Origin: Puccinellia tenuiflora
Taxonomy: Eukaryota; Streptophyta; Magnoliopsida; Poales; Poaceae
Direction: 5' to 3'
Assembly: GCA_012064385.1 (NCBI GenBank)
Contig: QRDG01000398.1
Coordinates: 694,323-758,322 of the forward strand
Length of the DNA stretch: 64,000 nt
The notes under the pieces were generated by a model, which worked only from the letters and a program-made list of their open reading frames with translations, did not search any database and had not been told where the DNA came from. A program made the position numbers and the translations under genes. Positions within the stretch are counted from its first letter, which is position 1. Each line of letters starts with the position of its first letter. Below are positions 33,701-44,591 of this stretch, one piece after another.

Positions 33701-33900
33701 ACAAGGTGCAGCCACTTTCGCTTGCTAGCTGTTTGCCAAGAAAAATCCAGTCGCAGGTTCCTAAATGTTTCTCTTTAACATAGGACTGCACCAGAGTCAT
33801 CGAGTAGCTCGCGAATAAGCTCTAGATCTATGAGTTACACAAGTCAACGCTGATAATTACGGCTGAACTGCATTGCAAATCACAGGAGCTAAAGACATAA
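30776..33900. repeat. degenerate tandem repeat array, about 3 kb
   Basis: Several diverged motifs recur: ttcagatcagtagacag (30910, 32050, with variants at 32330), aaattgctaagctcttatg (31780, 33605, with variants at 31245 and 33190), accatgagattacagga (31030 and variants to 33010), and catgatgtctcagaccaatg (33040, variant at 31108). Spacing is irregular, several hundred bp to over 1 kb. Open frames within are short and unrelated to families. The array might be intronic or 3' sequence of the minus-strand gene whose first exon may lie at 34206. Confidence 0.6.
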
Positions 33901-33909
33901 TTCTCCCAA

Positions 33910-34206
33910 CTAGCGCCGGGCGCCACAGACGAGATGAGAAGTCGTCTCAGCGAAGTGAGGAGAAGAGATGAAGAGGAAGGGGGAGCACTGACGCGGATTC
34001 GTGGTTGTAGAGGTCGATGGAGACGGCGAGGCGCTCGAGGCCAGGCTTGGGGCGAGTGAGCGACACCTTCTTATGCGCGACAAGGAAGGGCGCGTCGGAC
34101 GGGGCAGACGCGCGAGCAGAAAGCGGCGAGGAGGAGGAGGGCGCAGAGGAGTGGGAGCGAGCGCGGCGGTGCCATGGCAGGCGGCGGCGGTGGTGGACCG
34201 GACCAT
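33910..34206 (-). CDS. possible first exon with plastid transit-peptide-like composition
   Basis: The minus-strand frame from ATG 34206 is rich in Ala, Ser, Pro, Arg and poor in acidic residues (MVRSTTAAACHG, then PTPLRPPPPRRFLLARLPR and SLASSASPSPSTSTTT), as in chloroplast targeting peptides. GC content rises sharply over the neighbours. The frame closes at 33910, and a donor such as GTCAGT near 33991 could end the exon earlier. No mature-protein domain was found downstream, so the gene may be truncated. GC-rich sequence alone can mimic such a frame. Confidence 0.35.
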   Translation of the reverse strand: MVRSTTAAACHGTAALAPTPLRPPPPRRFLLARLPRPTRPSLSRIRRCRSLAPSLASSASPSPSTSTTTNPRQCSPFLFISSPHFAETTSHLVCGARR

Positions 34207-34891
34207 CGGGAAGAAGAAGAAGATTGTGTATGTGGGGACTTGACTAGTACTGGCTGCTAGGCCCAGCCCGGCCCGATGGTGACGTGCATGCCAAGTGAGG
34301 CTGCACCATACAAAAGATTGGGGAGCTCCTATATGCCGCCTTCTGCGGCACTTACGCATCGCGCCGCACGCACAGGAGGGGAAGGGACCTCGTCTTCATC
34401 TTTTTCCTCCCGACGCGCGTGACCTTCTTCTCCCTCGTCGGTGAGCTCCTCCCCCACCCCATACCCTAAGATCCTGGCCTTGCCTCCACAGGTGACGCCG
34501 CGGCGGGGCCGTGTCATCCCCGTCTCCGTCTCCGGCCCGGTCCCGGCCTCACCTCCGCCGACGAGGCCCCTCACTGCCAGACATTTGCCTTGACAAATAT
34601 TATCTCAGAGATTAGCTTGCATATCATTCACACCGAGTTTTCTCGACAAACATTTCTAATTTTGGCTACATGGTATAATACTACAGTATAAGCCAAAGAG
34701 ATACAAACAGTAAATGACCATGTGTTGTAATGGTCAATCAAAAACCTATTCTTAACCTAATTTGTCTTGCCAGGATGATCACAACTACAAGAATCATGCA
34801 CTGATTTTACAACAAACTTATCACAACAGACGCAACAAACTCCAATCTTTACCATTTTCATTAAGCTATATAGAAAAAAAATCTGGACTAT
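34207..34891. other. GC-rich block and flank, no firm gene
   Basis: 34320-34590 is GC-rich with a gtcggtgagctcctcc ... cttgcctccacaggtgac arrangement that could be a short plus-strand intron, but no family match was seen. 34575-34605 repeats the acatttgccttgacaa motif of the array. 34600-34891 is AT-rich and ends with the ACTAT target of solo LTR H. Confidence 0.35.
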
Positions 34892-36513
34892 TGATACGTC
34901 TCCGACGTATCTATAATTTCTTATGATCCATGCTTGTTTTCATACCATTTGCTACATGTTTTGTTTACATCTTATAGCATTTTTATGCATTTTTGGAACT
35001 AACATATTAACAAGATGCCCCAGTGCCAGTTCCTGTTTTCTGCTGTTTTTCCGTTTCAGAAAAGTACTTAAGGAAATATTCTCGGAATTGGACGGGACAA
35101 AAACCAAGGATCTTATAATTTCGTCACGCACACTGAGTCCAAAGGGGAGCCGAAGACGCACCAGAGGGCGACCACACCCTAGGGTGGCGCGGCCCACATG
35201 TCTGCAGTGCCACCAGGTGGTGTGGCCCCCTCGGGCCTCCACCGACACCGCCCTTTCGCCTATTTATTCCTCCCAACGCGAATACCCTAAACACCCAAAC
35301 ACATCTCCAGAAAAACATCCGTCGCCGCCGCCGTCGTCAACCCTAGTTCGGGAGGGTTCTGAAGCTCATCCCGGCACCCTGCCGGAGAGGGGAATCATCG
35401 CCGGAGGGCTCTACACCACCATGCCCGCCTCCGGACAGATGAGTGAGTAGTTCATCCTTGGACTACGGGTCCATGCAGTAGCTAGATGGTAGTCTTCTCC
35501 AATTGTGCTATCATGTTTAGATCTTGTGAGCTGCCTATCATGATCAAGATCATCTTATTGTAATGCTACATGTTGTGTTTGCTGGGATCCGATGAATAGA
35601 GAAGTACCTTGTGATGTTGATTATTGATATTATCATGTCTATGTTATTTGTGATCTTGCATGCTTTCCGGTACTTGTAATTGCCTTGATCAAGTAGTTGC
35701 TTGTATCTCCAAGAGGGAGTATTTATGCTAGATAGTGGGTTCGGTCCCTGTGTGCCTTGGCTTGAGTGACAGAAACATATAAGGACGGGGGAGTGCCGTT
35801 GCTACTAGGGAGTAAACTTTATGCACAGTTCTTCATGCAATTGTCTGTTGCTTGCAACTTAATACCGGAGAGATTTTACGGTATGTTATCTCAAAGGTGG
35901 ACTATTTAGGCATAGGTGTATGCTTGGAACAGCTATCTATGTATTTTGTCGTAATGCCCAAAGCATCTCATATAGACATCATCATCCTCTGTATTATGCA
36001 ATGTTCATGCATTGTCATGCATTCTCTATTCTGTCAATTGCCCAGCTGTAATTTGTTACCCAGCATGTGTAGTATTTTATTTATGGAGAAGACACCACTA
36101 GTGAACTATGGACCCCGGTCCATTCTTTTACATCTGCAATTAAATCAACTGCTCTACTGCTTTCATTTACTGCAAACAAGCTTCCTTCCACACATACATT
36201 TAATCCTTTGTATTCAGCAAGGCCGGTGAGATTGACAACCTCACTGCTTCGTTGGGGCAAAGTAGTTTGATTGTGTTCTGCAGGTTCCACTGTCTCTCCT
36301 GCAATCGTCTTTTTCTGGCACCGTTGCTGTCAACACGCCAAGCTCCTTTTCTGGCGCCGTTGCAGTTGTGGACAACCTCCTGAAGCATTCCTCACTCCTA
36401 CTGGCTCGATAACCTTGGTTTCTAACTGAGGGAAAACTTGCTGCTGTGCTCCTCAAACCTTCCTCTTGGGGTGCCCAACGAAGCGTGACTGATTAACACC
36501 TCTCGCGCTATCA
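34892..36513 (+). mobile_element. solo LTR H (1622 bp), TSD ACTAT
   Basis: TGATACGTCTCC at 34892 and the end tctcgcgctatca at 36513 are flanked by actat at 34887-34891 and 36514-36518. Internal landmarks are ggtgagattgacaacctcac near 36226 and tctaactgagggaaaacttg near 36420, typical of a widespread Triticeae LTR family. TGGCGCCGTTGC at 36352 lies inside the LTR and is not a primer site. No interior is attached. Confidence 0.88.
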
Positions 36514-36518
36514 ACTAT

Positions 36519-36769
36519 CATCCAAGTATATTTTGGATATCATTCGCAAAAAAAAGTATATTTTGGATACCACTGCTCATGACGATGGCATCTACGAGTA
36601 CAAACTGAAATTTAGACACGCTACTCCCTGATGGAACAGAAAAGCAGCGATGATGTCGTGGTCGAGAACCGGTCGTGGAGACGGGCAAAGCAGTGGCGCG
36701 AGTGGGGCGAGGCGGTGGCGTGAGTAGGGCGAGACAGCGAGACAGAGCAATGGGGCGAGGCGACGACGC
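36519..36769. other. spacer before the CACTA element
   Basis: Contains agtatattttggata twice (36524 and 36555) and a G-rich stretch (36660-36760). No gene is supported. Confidence 0.4.
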
Positions 36770-36794
36770 CATTAGTAGAGAAAACCCTATAGCC

Positions 36795-37165
36795 GGATTC
36801 CTTATCGCCGGTGAAGTGGGCCCGTGCTCGCCAGTGGTAATGTCTTCCAGGCCTTCGTACTGTTATCGCTGGTGAACGCCAAACATGCTCGCCGGGGATA
36901 GCCTGCTTATCACCGGGGAAACGAGCTGGCGAGCGCCGGGGCTGTGGTGGGCTGCGTGCCCCCGGGGGGGGCGACCTTTACCGCCGGCGAAGATAGGCCA
37001 TATTCGCCGGGGATATGGCCCGTTACCACCGGCGATTCCAGGCCGTGTTCGCCGGGGGTATTGCGGGGCTCGGTTGGCCACTGGGCCGGGATTTTAACGC
37101 CGTCACTTTCGGGCCATGTTCGTCGGGGATAAAAAAGTTACTGCCGGCACCTAGAGTCCTATTCG
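36795..37165 (+). repeat. CACTA subterminal repeats
   Basis: Repeated cgccggggat, tcgccagtggtaatg and ttaccgccgg-type motifs in both orientations, spaced about 25-40 bp. Such clusters are where the second CACTA protein is expected to bind, by family knowledge. Confidence 0.6.
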
Positions 37166-37713
37166 CCAGGGGTAATATAGGGTTTATTACAAGTCGAACC
37201 AGCCACCCTCCACCACCTCCTCACTCACTCTCTAGCTCACTTTTCATGGCAACTCAACCCCAAGGTTTGCTAGCTCATTCCCCCACCTCTCCCCACCCAT
37301 TTTAGCTAATTCAAGCAACCAAGTTTGATATATAATGTCGCTCCCCTCGCATGCACTAGTAGATCTACCTTGCAAGATATAGACCTATCTCCCGCCGCCA
37401 CCTTTCCCACTTCTCTCTATTGGTAGATCTAGATCTCGAGCATAAGGTCCCGACAACACACACCCTCTTCGGTCGACGTGTGGCATCTTCTCCGGTGCTC
37501 TTGGACCTCGCGTCAACTAATAAGGTATAATATGTGGGTGGAATGTGCATGAGTTGGTGACAAGTCTCGCGGTGATGTCACTTGTGATGGCGAAAAGCGG
37601 TTGCATGCATATGTGGACCGTTCATCATTGTTTTGATGTGCAGGTACAATGAGTTGCCAATGTTTTGCTGCAATGTCGATTAACTTCCGTTCCGGTGAAT
37701 TTCTGGCACTTCG
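37166..37713. other. leader between subterminal repeats and TNP2
   Basis: CT-rich leader-like sequence (37195-37320) followed by AT-balanced sequence. It probably contains 5' UTR and an intron of the transposase gene. No separate gene is seen. Confidence 0.4.
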
Positions 37714-39645
37714 GTGAGACCATTTTTAGCAAAGGTCATGCCGAATTTTTCCGTGAAAGCCGAGATGACGGTTCTAATCTATTCTCTTATCGTGCAAGCG
37801 ATGATGGTCATCGAGATGAAGGAAAGCATCATGGATAGATACATGGAATGCGCGATGGTCGACATGTATCGAAATAACCGCATCGAAATAAGATGTCTGT
37901 GTCGAAGATGCAAACTATCGTCATTGTTCGACCCCTTGTCAAGCACGGTGAATGATCACCTGCTCAGGTATAGTTTCATGGAGGGCCACACTCAGTGGAT
38001 GGGTGATGATGAAGATGATGATGATGATGACCATGAGGTAGAGGATGCCGATCAACACAAAAAAAGAGGAGGAGGAAGATCGGGATGTCGCACACGACGA
38101 CGGTGATGAAGAAGGCCGGGAAGAAAAAGTACATGTGGATGACGAGGATAAGAGTAGGAATACCCCGCTAACCGCAGCCGTGCAGGACCCTCATGTTCAG
38201 GAAATTCTTCTTGGCAACGCATCGACCGACCCCAGATTCGCCGGTAAATGGAAGTCTAAGCTGGATCAACTGGAGGTAGACTCGAGAACCTCGTTGTACG
38301 ATGCAGGTCGCGGGTCGGAGGAGACCCGCCTGAGAGTAACTCTCGATCTTCTGGAGATGAAGGAAAAATACGGATGGACCGATGCAGGCGCGGACGATCT
38401 CTTCCGATACTTGAAGAAGCGCTTTCCTAAAGATAACATGTTGGCTGGTAGCCTACAGGAGGCTAAGAAAGTCGTGTGCCCTCTCGATTTACCGCACGAA
38501 AAATACCATGCCTACATCAATGAATGCGTGATTTATCGGAACGAGCACAAGGACAAGACCACATGCCCAAGGTGTGGCGAACCTCGATACAAGAGAGGGA
38601 CGAGAAAAGCTCCTCGAAAAGTTGTGTGGTACTTCCCGCTCATGCCCCGTCTCCAGCGGTACTTCGCGGACCCCAAGGAAGCGAAGCTCATGTGCTGGCA
38701 CGCGGAAAGGAAGGAGGCGGTGATGAAGGATCCAGTGCGGGTTGATAACCCAGTGCTGACGCACCCTTCGGATGCAAGCCAGTGGAAAGCATTAGACGAT
38801 GAGTACTATGAAGATTTAGGGAAAGAACCAAGGAACATCAGGCTGGGTGTGAGCACCAATAGACTGAATCCGTTCGACAACAAGAGCAGCAAGCACAACA
38901 CCTGGCCCGTGTTTGTATGGATGTACAACCTCCCCCCATGGCTATGCCTGAAGAAGAAGTACATAGACATGAGCATGCTAATCCAAGGGCCGATGCAGCC
39001 AGGGAGCGATATCAACCTGTATCTCGAGCTATTGAAGGAGGACCTAGCCATCTTGTGGGAGGAAGGGGTAGAAACATGGGACGCCTACCTCCAACAACCT
39101 TTCCGTATGAAAGCCACGCTGATCACAGGTGTGCCACGGACACAAGGCTTGTGTGAGGTGCATGGAAAAGACGTCGTATCTACAGCTGGGTAAGGATCCC
39201 GTGTCTTCGAAAACCGTCTACATGAGGACTCGAATGTGGCTACCCGAGAATGACCCGTGGAGGAAGTGTGGAGATCGATTCAACGGTGAGGATGAGATCG
39301 AAGGACCTCCGCCTAAGCGTAGAGGCAAGGAGATCGATACTTTGTTGAAAAGCTGGAAACACTGCCCTCCACTGGGTAAGATAAAGAAGCAGAAGAGGAA
39401 GCGAGAAGAGAAGAAGAAGGAAAAGGAACTCAGGCCGCTCATGGGGGTATGGAAAAGGAGGTCCATGTTTTTCGACTTGCTGTACTGGAAGTTCCTCGGT
39501 ACGCCTCATAGCCTTGATGTCATGCATATCATGAAGAATGTGTGCGAGATCTTGCTTGCCACTCTGTTCAACATGCCGGATAGGACCAAAGACGGGCCAA
39601 AAGCCAGACACGACCTGAAGGCCCTGAATATCAGAGAAGAGCTTC
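37714..39645 (+). pseudogene. CACTA TNP2 transposase (copy B), frameshifted
   Basis: The first frame (37714 to about 38090) resembles the transposase-associated N-terminal domain: CLCRRCKLSSLF, HLLRYSFMEGHTQW, then an acidic run of Asp/Glu. A frame change near 38050-38100 leads to the main domain with TCPRCGEPRYK (paired cysteines), WYFPLMPRLQRYF, IRLGVSTNRLNPF, WPVFVWMYNLPPWLC and QPGSDINLYLELL. A further shift near 39129-39190 leads to CVRCMEKTSYLQL and the TPHSLDVMHIMKNVCE stretch. The frame stops at NIREELP where a second CACTA begins. The C-terminal third, including part of the catalytic core, is absent, so this is not a working transposase. Confidence 0.85.
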
Positions 39646-39900
39646 CACTAGTAGAAAACAGACCTTTCGTTCGGCCCTTTTGTCCTGGCTGTGGCCCGGA
39701 CCATGAGCAACGGTCCGGCCACGTCACCCCGAAACCGGCGGTGGCATACGACCCCTTTTGTCCCGGTTCGTTAGGGCACTTTAGTCACGGTTCGTGTCAC
39801 TAACCGGGACAAAAGGGGTATGCGACCCGCTGCGGCCTGGTGCCCCCCTTTAGTCCTAGTTGGTGACACGAACCGGGACTAAATGCCCGCGACATTCCAG
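39646..39900 (+). mobile_element. CACTA terminus and subterminal hairpins (copy B)
   Basis: CACTAGTAGAAAACAG at 39646, at the same position in the TNP2 frame as in copy A (755), with the same tagtcccggtt-type hairpins. Shared position means the CACTA-in-CACTA insertion predates the duplication. Confidence 0.75.
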
Positions 39901-40054
39901 TTCCCGCGCATGGTTTCTCGTTGGAATTGATCGCGTCGCCGGAAATTAAATCCCGTTGGAAGTTGCATCGATCGAGCGCGTGGCCACACGGGAAGATCAT
40001 CGGCCGGCGGCGCCGGCCCGGGTAGCTAGCTGTTGATTTCCCCTCTCTAGCTAC

Positions 40055-40064
40055 TATATATAAT
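40055..40064 (+). promoter_or_regulatory. TATA box of the exonuclease gene (copy B)
   Basis: TATATATAAT, about 90 nt before ATG 40154, with the same leader repeat as copy A. Confidence 0.5.
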
Positions 40065-40153
40065 GCACATATATCTTCTCCATAAGCACACACCTTCTCC
40101 CAAAAAGCACACACCTTCTCCCAAAAAGCCTACCCTCTCTCTCTCATTCCAAG

Positions 40154-40467
40154 ATGGAGCCGGATCGAGTGTACTACTTCACCACCGAAGAGATGCGTTT
40201 CAGGGTCACGGTCACTCTCCGTGCATCAATGGTTGAGTGTTGGATCTGCGCCGTCAAGAAGCAGTTCCTGCACGACGCAACGATCAAGTGTGTGGGCCTG
40301 GACTGCGAGTTCACCAACCCTCACGTGGGTAATCAGCACGCCGCCGTCCTTCAACTCTTGGTGGCGTCCGAGACTTTGGTCTTCCAAATATGTTGGGCTA
40401 ATGAAGTGTCGCAGCTGCTCAAGGAATTTTTGCTGGACAACACCATCAGATTCTGCAGCGCGGCTAT
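40154..40467 (+). pseudogene. exonuclease gene copy B, 5' part, split by element C
   Basis: This part encodes residues 1 to about 104 of the Werner-type exonuclease, including Exo I (VGLDCEFT). It stops matching copy A exactly at gctat (40463-40467), the TSD of element C. The reading frame then runs into LTR sequence and ends after about 108 codons. Differences from copy A include Thr for Ala-11 and Cys for Arg-32. The 3' part resumes at 60392, and the two parts together preserve the frame, unlike copy A. Confidence 0.85.
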
Positions 40468-42236
40468 TGATGGTGTGTAGTTGAAGTCTCCCTCAGCTTC
40501 GCCAACAAGCACTCTTGATACCCTGAAAGGAAAAAAATAAATATAAGGGATAGGTTGAGCATCCAAGTGCAGAGTATGTAGATGTGGAAGTATTTTCCCC
40601 ACGAGGGTGACTCGAGGGTTTAATATCGAACTCTCGGGGAATCAGTAGTGTGGGTTTTATCTTCTTGTCCTTCTCTAGATTTCCTGCAAACAAATAAATT
40701 GCTTTGTGCCCTCAATCTCACCAAGTGGTTGTCAAGCACAAGGTGTTAGAATGATATTAAGATAATAATGAATGCAAAATAGCAAATAAAAATGCAATGG
40801 TGATGAATAATAATGCAAGGATGATAGCAATGATGATTGACGGTATTTTTGGGGTTTTTGTATGTGAATGCAAGAAGTAAAAGTGTTTTTGTGTTTTCTG
40901 ATTTTAAAATGGCTGAATGTAAAAGATGCTTGAAAGTGGTTGGAAAAGTGTTTCTTATGATTAAAAATGTGGACCGGGGTTCATGGTTTCACAAATGCAC
41001 TCTCTCTTTAATATAGTGTGGCAAACAAGTAGACATAAACTTAACATATGAGATTGCAAACAAGTTCTTTCAAGTTACTAATTATATGTGCATCACGTCC
41101 TAACATAGAGATTATGAGTCTCACTTATACTCCACCAAGATGTGAAATAAATCATCCACCTTAGTAATTAAGATAACATCAGAGTATAGCTTTAAGATCA
41201 ATGACATGAAGTTAAAATAAACACATGATGGATCTAGTCTTGGGTAGAGGCATGTCACTCCTCCTACCCTTCAACATGGTATTTTGGTTTATCCCTAGTG
41301 AGGCAACAAAGTAAGGTAAACACCCAATGGATCATGATATATCAAGTTGTCAACTTATCACTTCTCCATCCCCGTTACTCCAACTAATGCACACGTTCCC
41401 CCACACACGCTCTCATAAACATGCTTGATCATAACCAGGATATAAGAACGGGGTACATAATATGCATCTACTTTCATAACTGAAACAAACATTGCAATCT
41501 CAACATATATTAACTCATAGAAAGATCCACCACAATGGTAATACAATGGTGACTGTATTCATGATCGGCAGCTCATACGGTGCTACTAATGAAACTCAAG
41601 AGAGAGAGAGAGAGATACATATGCTACTGCCACAAACCCATAGTCCAGCGGTGGACTACTCCCTCTTCATCATGGAGACGGTGGAGATGTCGATGGAGAA
41701 GGTGGAGGCCGCTCCGGCAGGGCTCCGCCGGAGTTTTCCCCCTCCGATCTTCAGCCTCCTGATCTATGTTTTCTAGTTTCTCTCGTGTGGCGGCCCTCTC
41801 TAGAAAAACGTCGGGGGACCTCTTATATAGTCGTTTTTAGGTCATGAGGATGCTTAGGGGCGAAGGATCGATGCAATTGGGGCCACGAGGGCTGAATGGG
41901 GTGGTCCCACGCGGCCAGGTACTGTAGCCGCGTGTGGCCCTCCCCTTTGGCCTCCAGGACTCCGTTCGTTGACTTCTTGCGCTCCATAATCTTGTCCTTC
42001 CAAGATAATGACCCCGCTAAATTTATAGCTCATTATGACGTCGTTAAGGTCCTAAAACAATTAGAGAAAGAAAAAGGGGATTTCTGCCTGCGCAGGATTA
42101 ATTCCATAAAAAGGGTAATTCATTATATATTATCAAAAATCATTAAATCACAGTAATATATCCCTTATATGATGCAAATATGATTGGAATATAAGAATTA
42201 TAGTGCAAAGTTCATGTATGCATTTTAGTTGCATCA
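40468..42236 (-). repeat. 3' LTR of element C (1769 bp)
   Basis: Plus-strand ends tgatggtgtgtag and gttgcatca. The adjacent interior acatccccaagcttagc gives the minus-strand polypurine tract (GCTTGGGGATGT), which identifies this as the 3' LTR. Confidence 0.9.
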
Positions 42237-44591
42237 ACATCCCCAAGCTTAGCTCATGCTCGTCCTCGAGTATGAAAGTGATAAAACTAACATGAACTTT
42301 GCAATATAATAAAACATGAATATAAAAGATGATTGCTACTGTTACATAAAGTCAAATGATTCATTATTTATAAAGAAGTAGCAATGTGCAAACAGTTTAT
42401 AAAGTGATATCAAGTATTCCATGAAAAGATGATCAATGATAGTTCACAAAGTGCAACATAAAAAGATAGTACTATGGACATTCTTACATTTGCATACTTG
42501 AGGTCCATAGAGTGTAGAGAATCTGAATATAAATGGTGGACACTTTGGCAAAGATATATAAATAAGTAGAGGTAAAGCATGCATGAGTTTCATCTATCCT
42601 CCAAACTATTCTTCTTAAGTTATTGAATGCAATGGTAATACTTGGTGTCAAGCTCTCATTCCCCTACCCTAGCATCTTGAATAATTAAAGTTGAATGTGA
42701 AAGTAAATATGAGTAGTGGCCTTGATAAAGTAAAGGTTAGATGTCGCATGCCCCTTGAATACAAGTACCTACACCATGATTACTCAACTTGGGAAACAAA
42801 GCAAGTTTAAATTTTCTATCCTTGTAAGTAATAATGGTGTCCTCAAGAGTCTCGTCTGGGGTACCTCTTGTCCCATGACATGGATCAAGCCCACATCAAA
42901 ACAACAAGACAAACAAACATATTGAACAATCTCAACACCCTTTTTATTACCACTTGTTATAGCTTTTTTATTGTAGGGTGCATCCTAGAGAGTTCAAAAT
43001 AGTATGTAAGTAAATTTCCACCATGAATAATGCATGGCTTAGATTAGCGGCCCAGGTTTCTCTCTAACCATTTATACAAACTCATTTAAACTTAACTCAA
43101 TATTCCACATTTATTTCGTCATGATAGGCATCCATAGACAAAAGTACATGATGTCAACTAGATATATTTAGTGCAATGTTGAAATCTTGCCATGTGACAG
43201 CACATTTGGGCTAACTCCCAACCTTAAACTTTTAACAAGCCACTATCTTCATAATATTAATCATAATGGTTCATCTTTTTAATGCAATAAAATTAAAGTG
43301 TGCAACAAGTTCATGAGAGTTATTTAACCAACTTTTGCCATTACACTAAATAACATCATCATTTTCATCTAGAGGCATAGACTATACAAATAACATGATA
43401 AACATACTTGGATAGCATAAAGCTAATAGGTAGATATGGTGGACTCACTGGAAAAAACTTGGGTTGAAGGTATTGGAAACAAGTTTTTACTTGTTGGAAT
43501 TTTTGGGCTAGCAAAAGGGAGAAAGAAGACCATTAAGATGCATGCAGGAGTGTCCATAGAACCAACTAATTCATGTCAAACAAAGTGAAATAACATACAG
43601 CATCAAAACATGAATAAAAGATAGCTCATGATAAGCATTCGCAAATTATTACTCATAAAGAAGCTCATTAATCATGCAACTATATGTGTCATTAAAAATC
43701 AACCTAGACATCCCTTTTCGCAATTCCATAAAAGCATGCAAGATATTTCAACCCATAATTCCAGTAGCATGTCCATATATAAAAGATAGTGTGGTGGTCT
43801 CACAAAATAAAAATCAAAGCAAAACTAAACAAAAGACGCTCCAAGTTTATGCGATAAAGTGTATCGATAGAAAAACAAAAGTTAGACGTGTGCAAACCGA
43901 GAGTGTTTAGGTCCAGTGGGGATGTTCATATCCCCAAGCTTATGGCTTTCACCATCCTTGGATAGCTCTTGGTGCATCTCCTCCAATCCATGTGAAAAAA
44001 CTTCAAAACACAATTTCTCCCATCTCTTTTCTGTAGGGTGACATTAGTAGAGATAAATAAACAAGTTTCCTTGCTGCATATAATCCATGGATTAAATGTT
44101 CATATGAATGACCAGAGAGTGTATAATGTTGTATGCCTACTCATAAACAATTGGATCAACTCAAAAGTTCAAACTATGCATAAAACAATATGGGACAGAA
44201 TCTGTCCAGAAAATCAGCAGCAGAAAAACGTATTTTTCTGTCCTAATTAAACTCGTCTAAAAAATCTGAAAACATTCATACTTACAGAGGATGAAAAGTG
44301 GCAGTTACAGTAAAAATCTCAGCTCATTCGGATTTACAAAATAAGAATGAAAAATCAAACCGTGCACAGACTCTGTGCAGGAATAAAATCTCCGATTTAG
44401 AAATAGCAACTTTTTCAAACCAAAAATGGGTAAAACTTGGCACTTTATTAAATATTCCAGAAACTAAACTAAAAATACAATCTCTTGTTACAGCAAGAGG
44501 ACACAAAGAAAATCCAAATAAAAACAACCGGGTTGCCTCCCGTAAAGCGCTTTCTTTATAGCCATATAGCTAGGCTTACTTACTTGATGTT
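42237..44591 (-). other. non-coding 3' interior of element C
   Basis: About 2.3 kb with no supported frame on either strand. From 43390 onward it is closely similar to 5025-6170 in element A. Such long non-coding interiors are common in non-autonomous elements and may serve RNA packaging (inference). Confidence 0.6.

Larger units (their letters stand above)
36770..39645 (+). mobile_element. CACTA element carrying TNP2 (copy B), 5' part
   Basis: cattagtagagaaaacc at 36770 looks like a CACTA terminus with one base changed. It is followed by subterminal repeats of the cgccggggat type to about 37165, a leader, and then the TNP2 transposase gene. The element is interrupted at 39646 by another CACTA terminus. 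No right end is seen. Confidence 0.6.

Noticed and set aside
36352..36363. TGGCGCCGTTGC as a retrotransposon primer site
   Set aside because: It lies inside solo LTR H, whose ends are fixed by TSD ACTAT.
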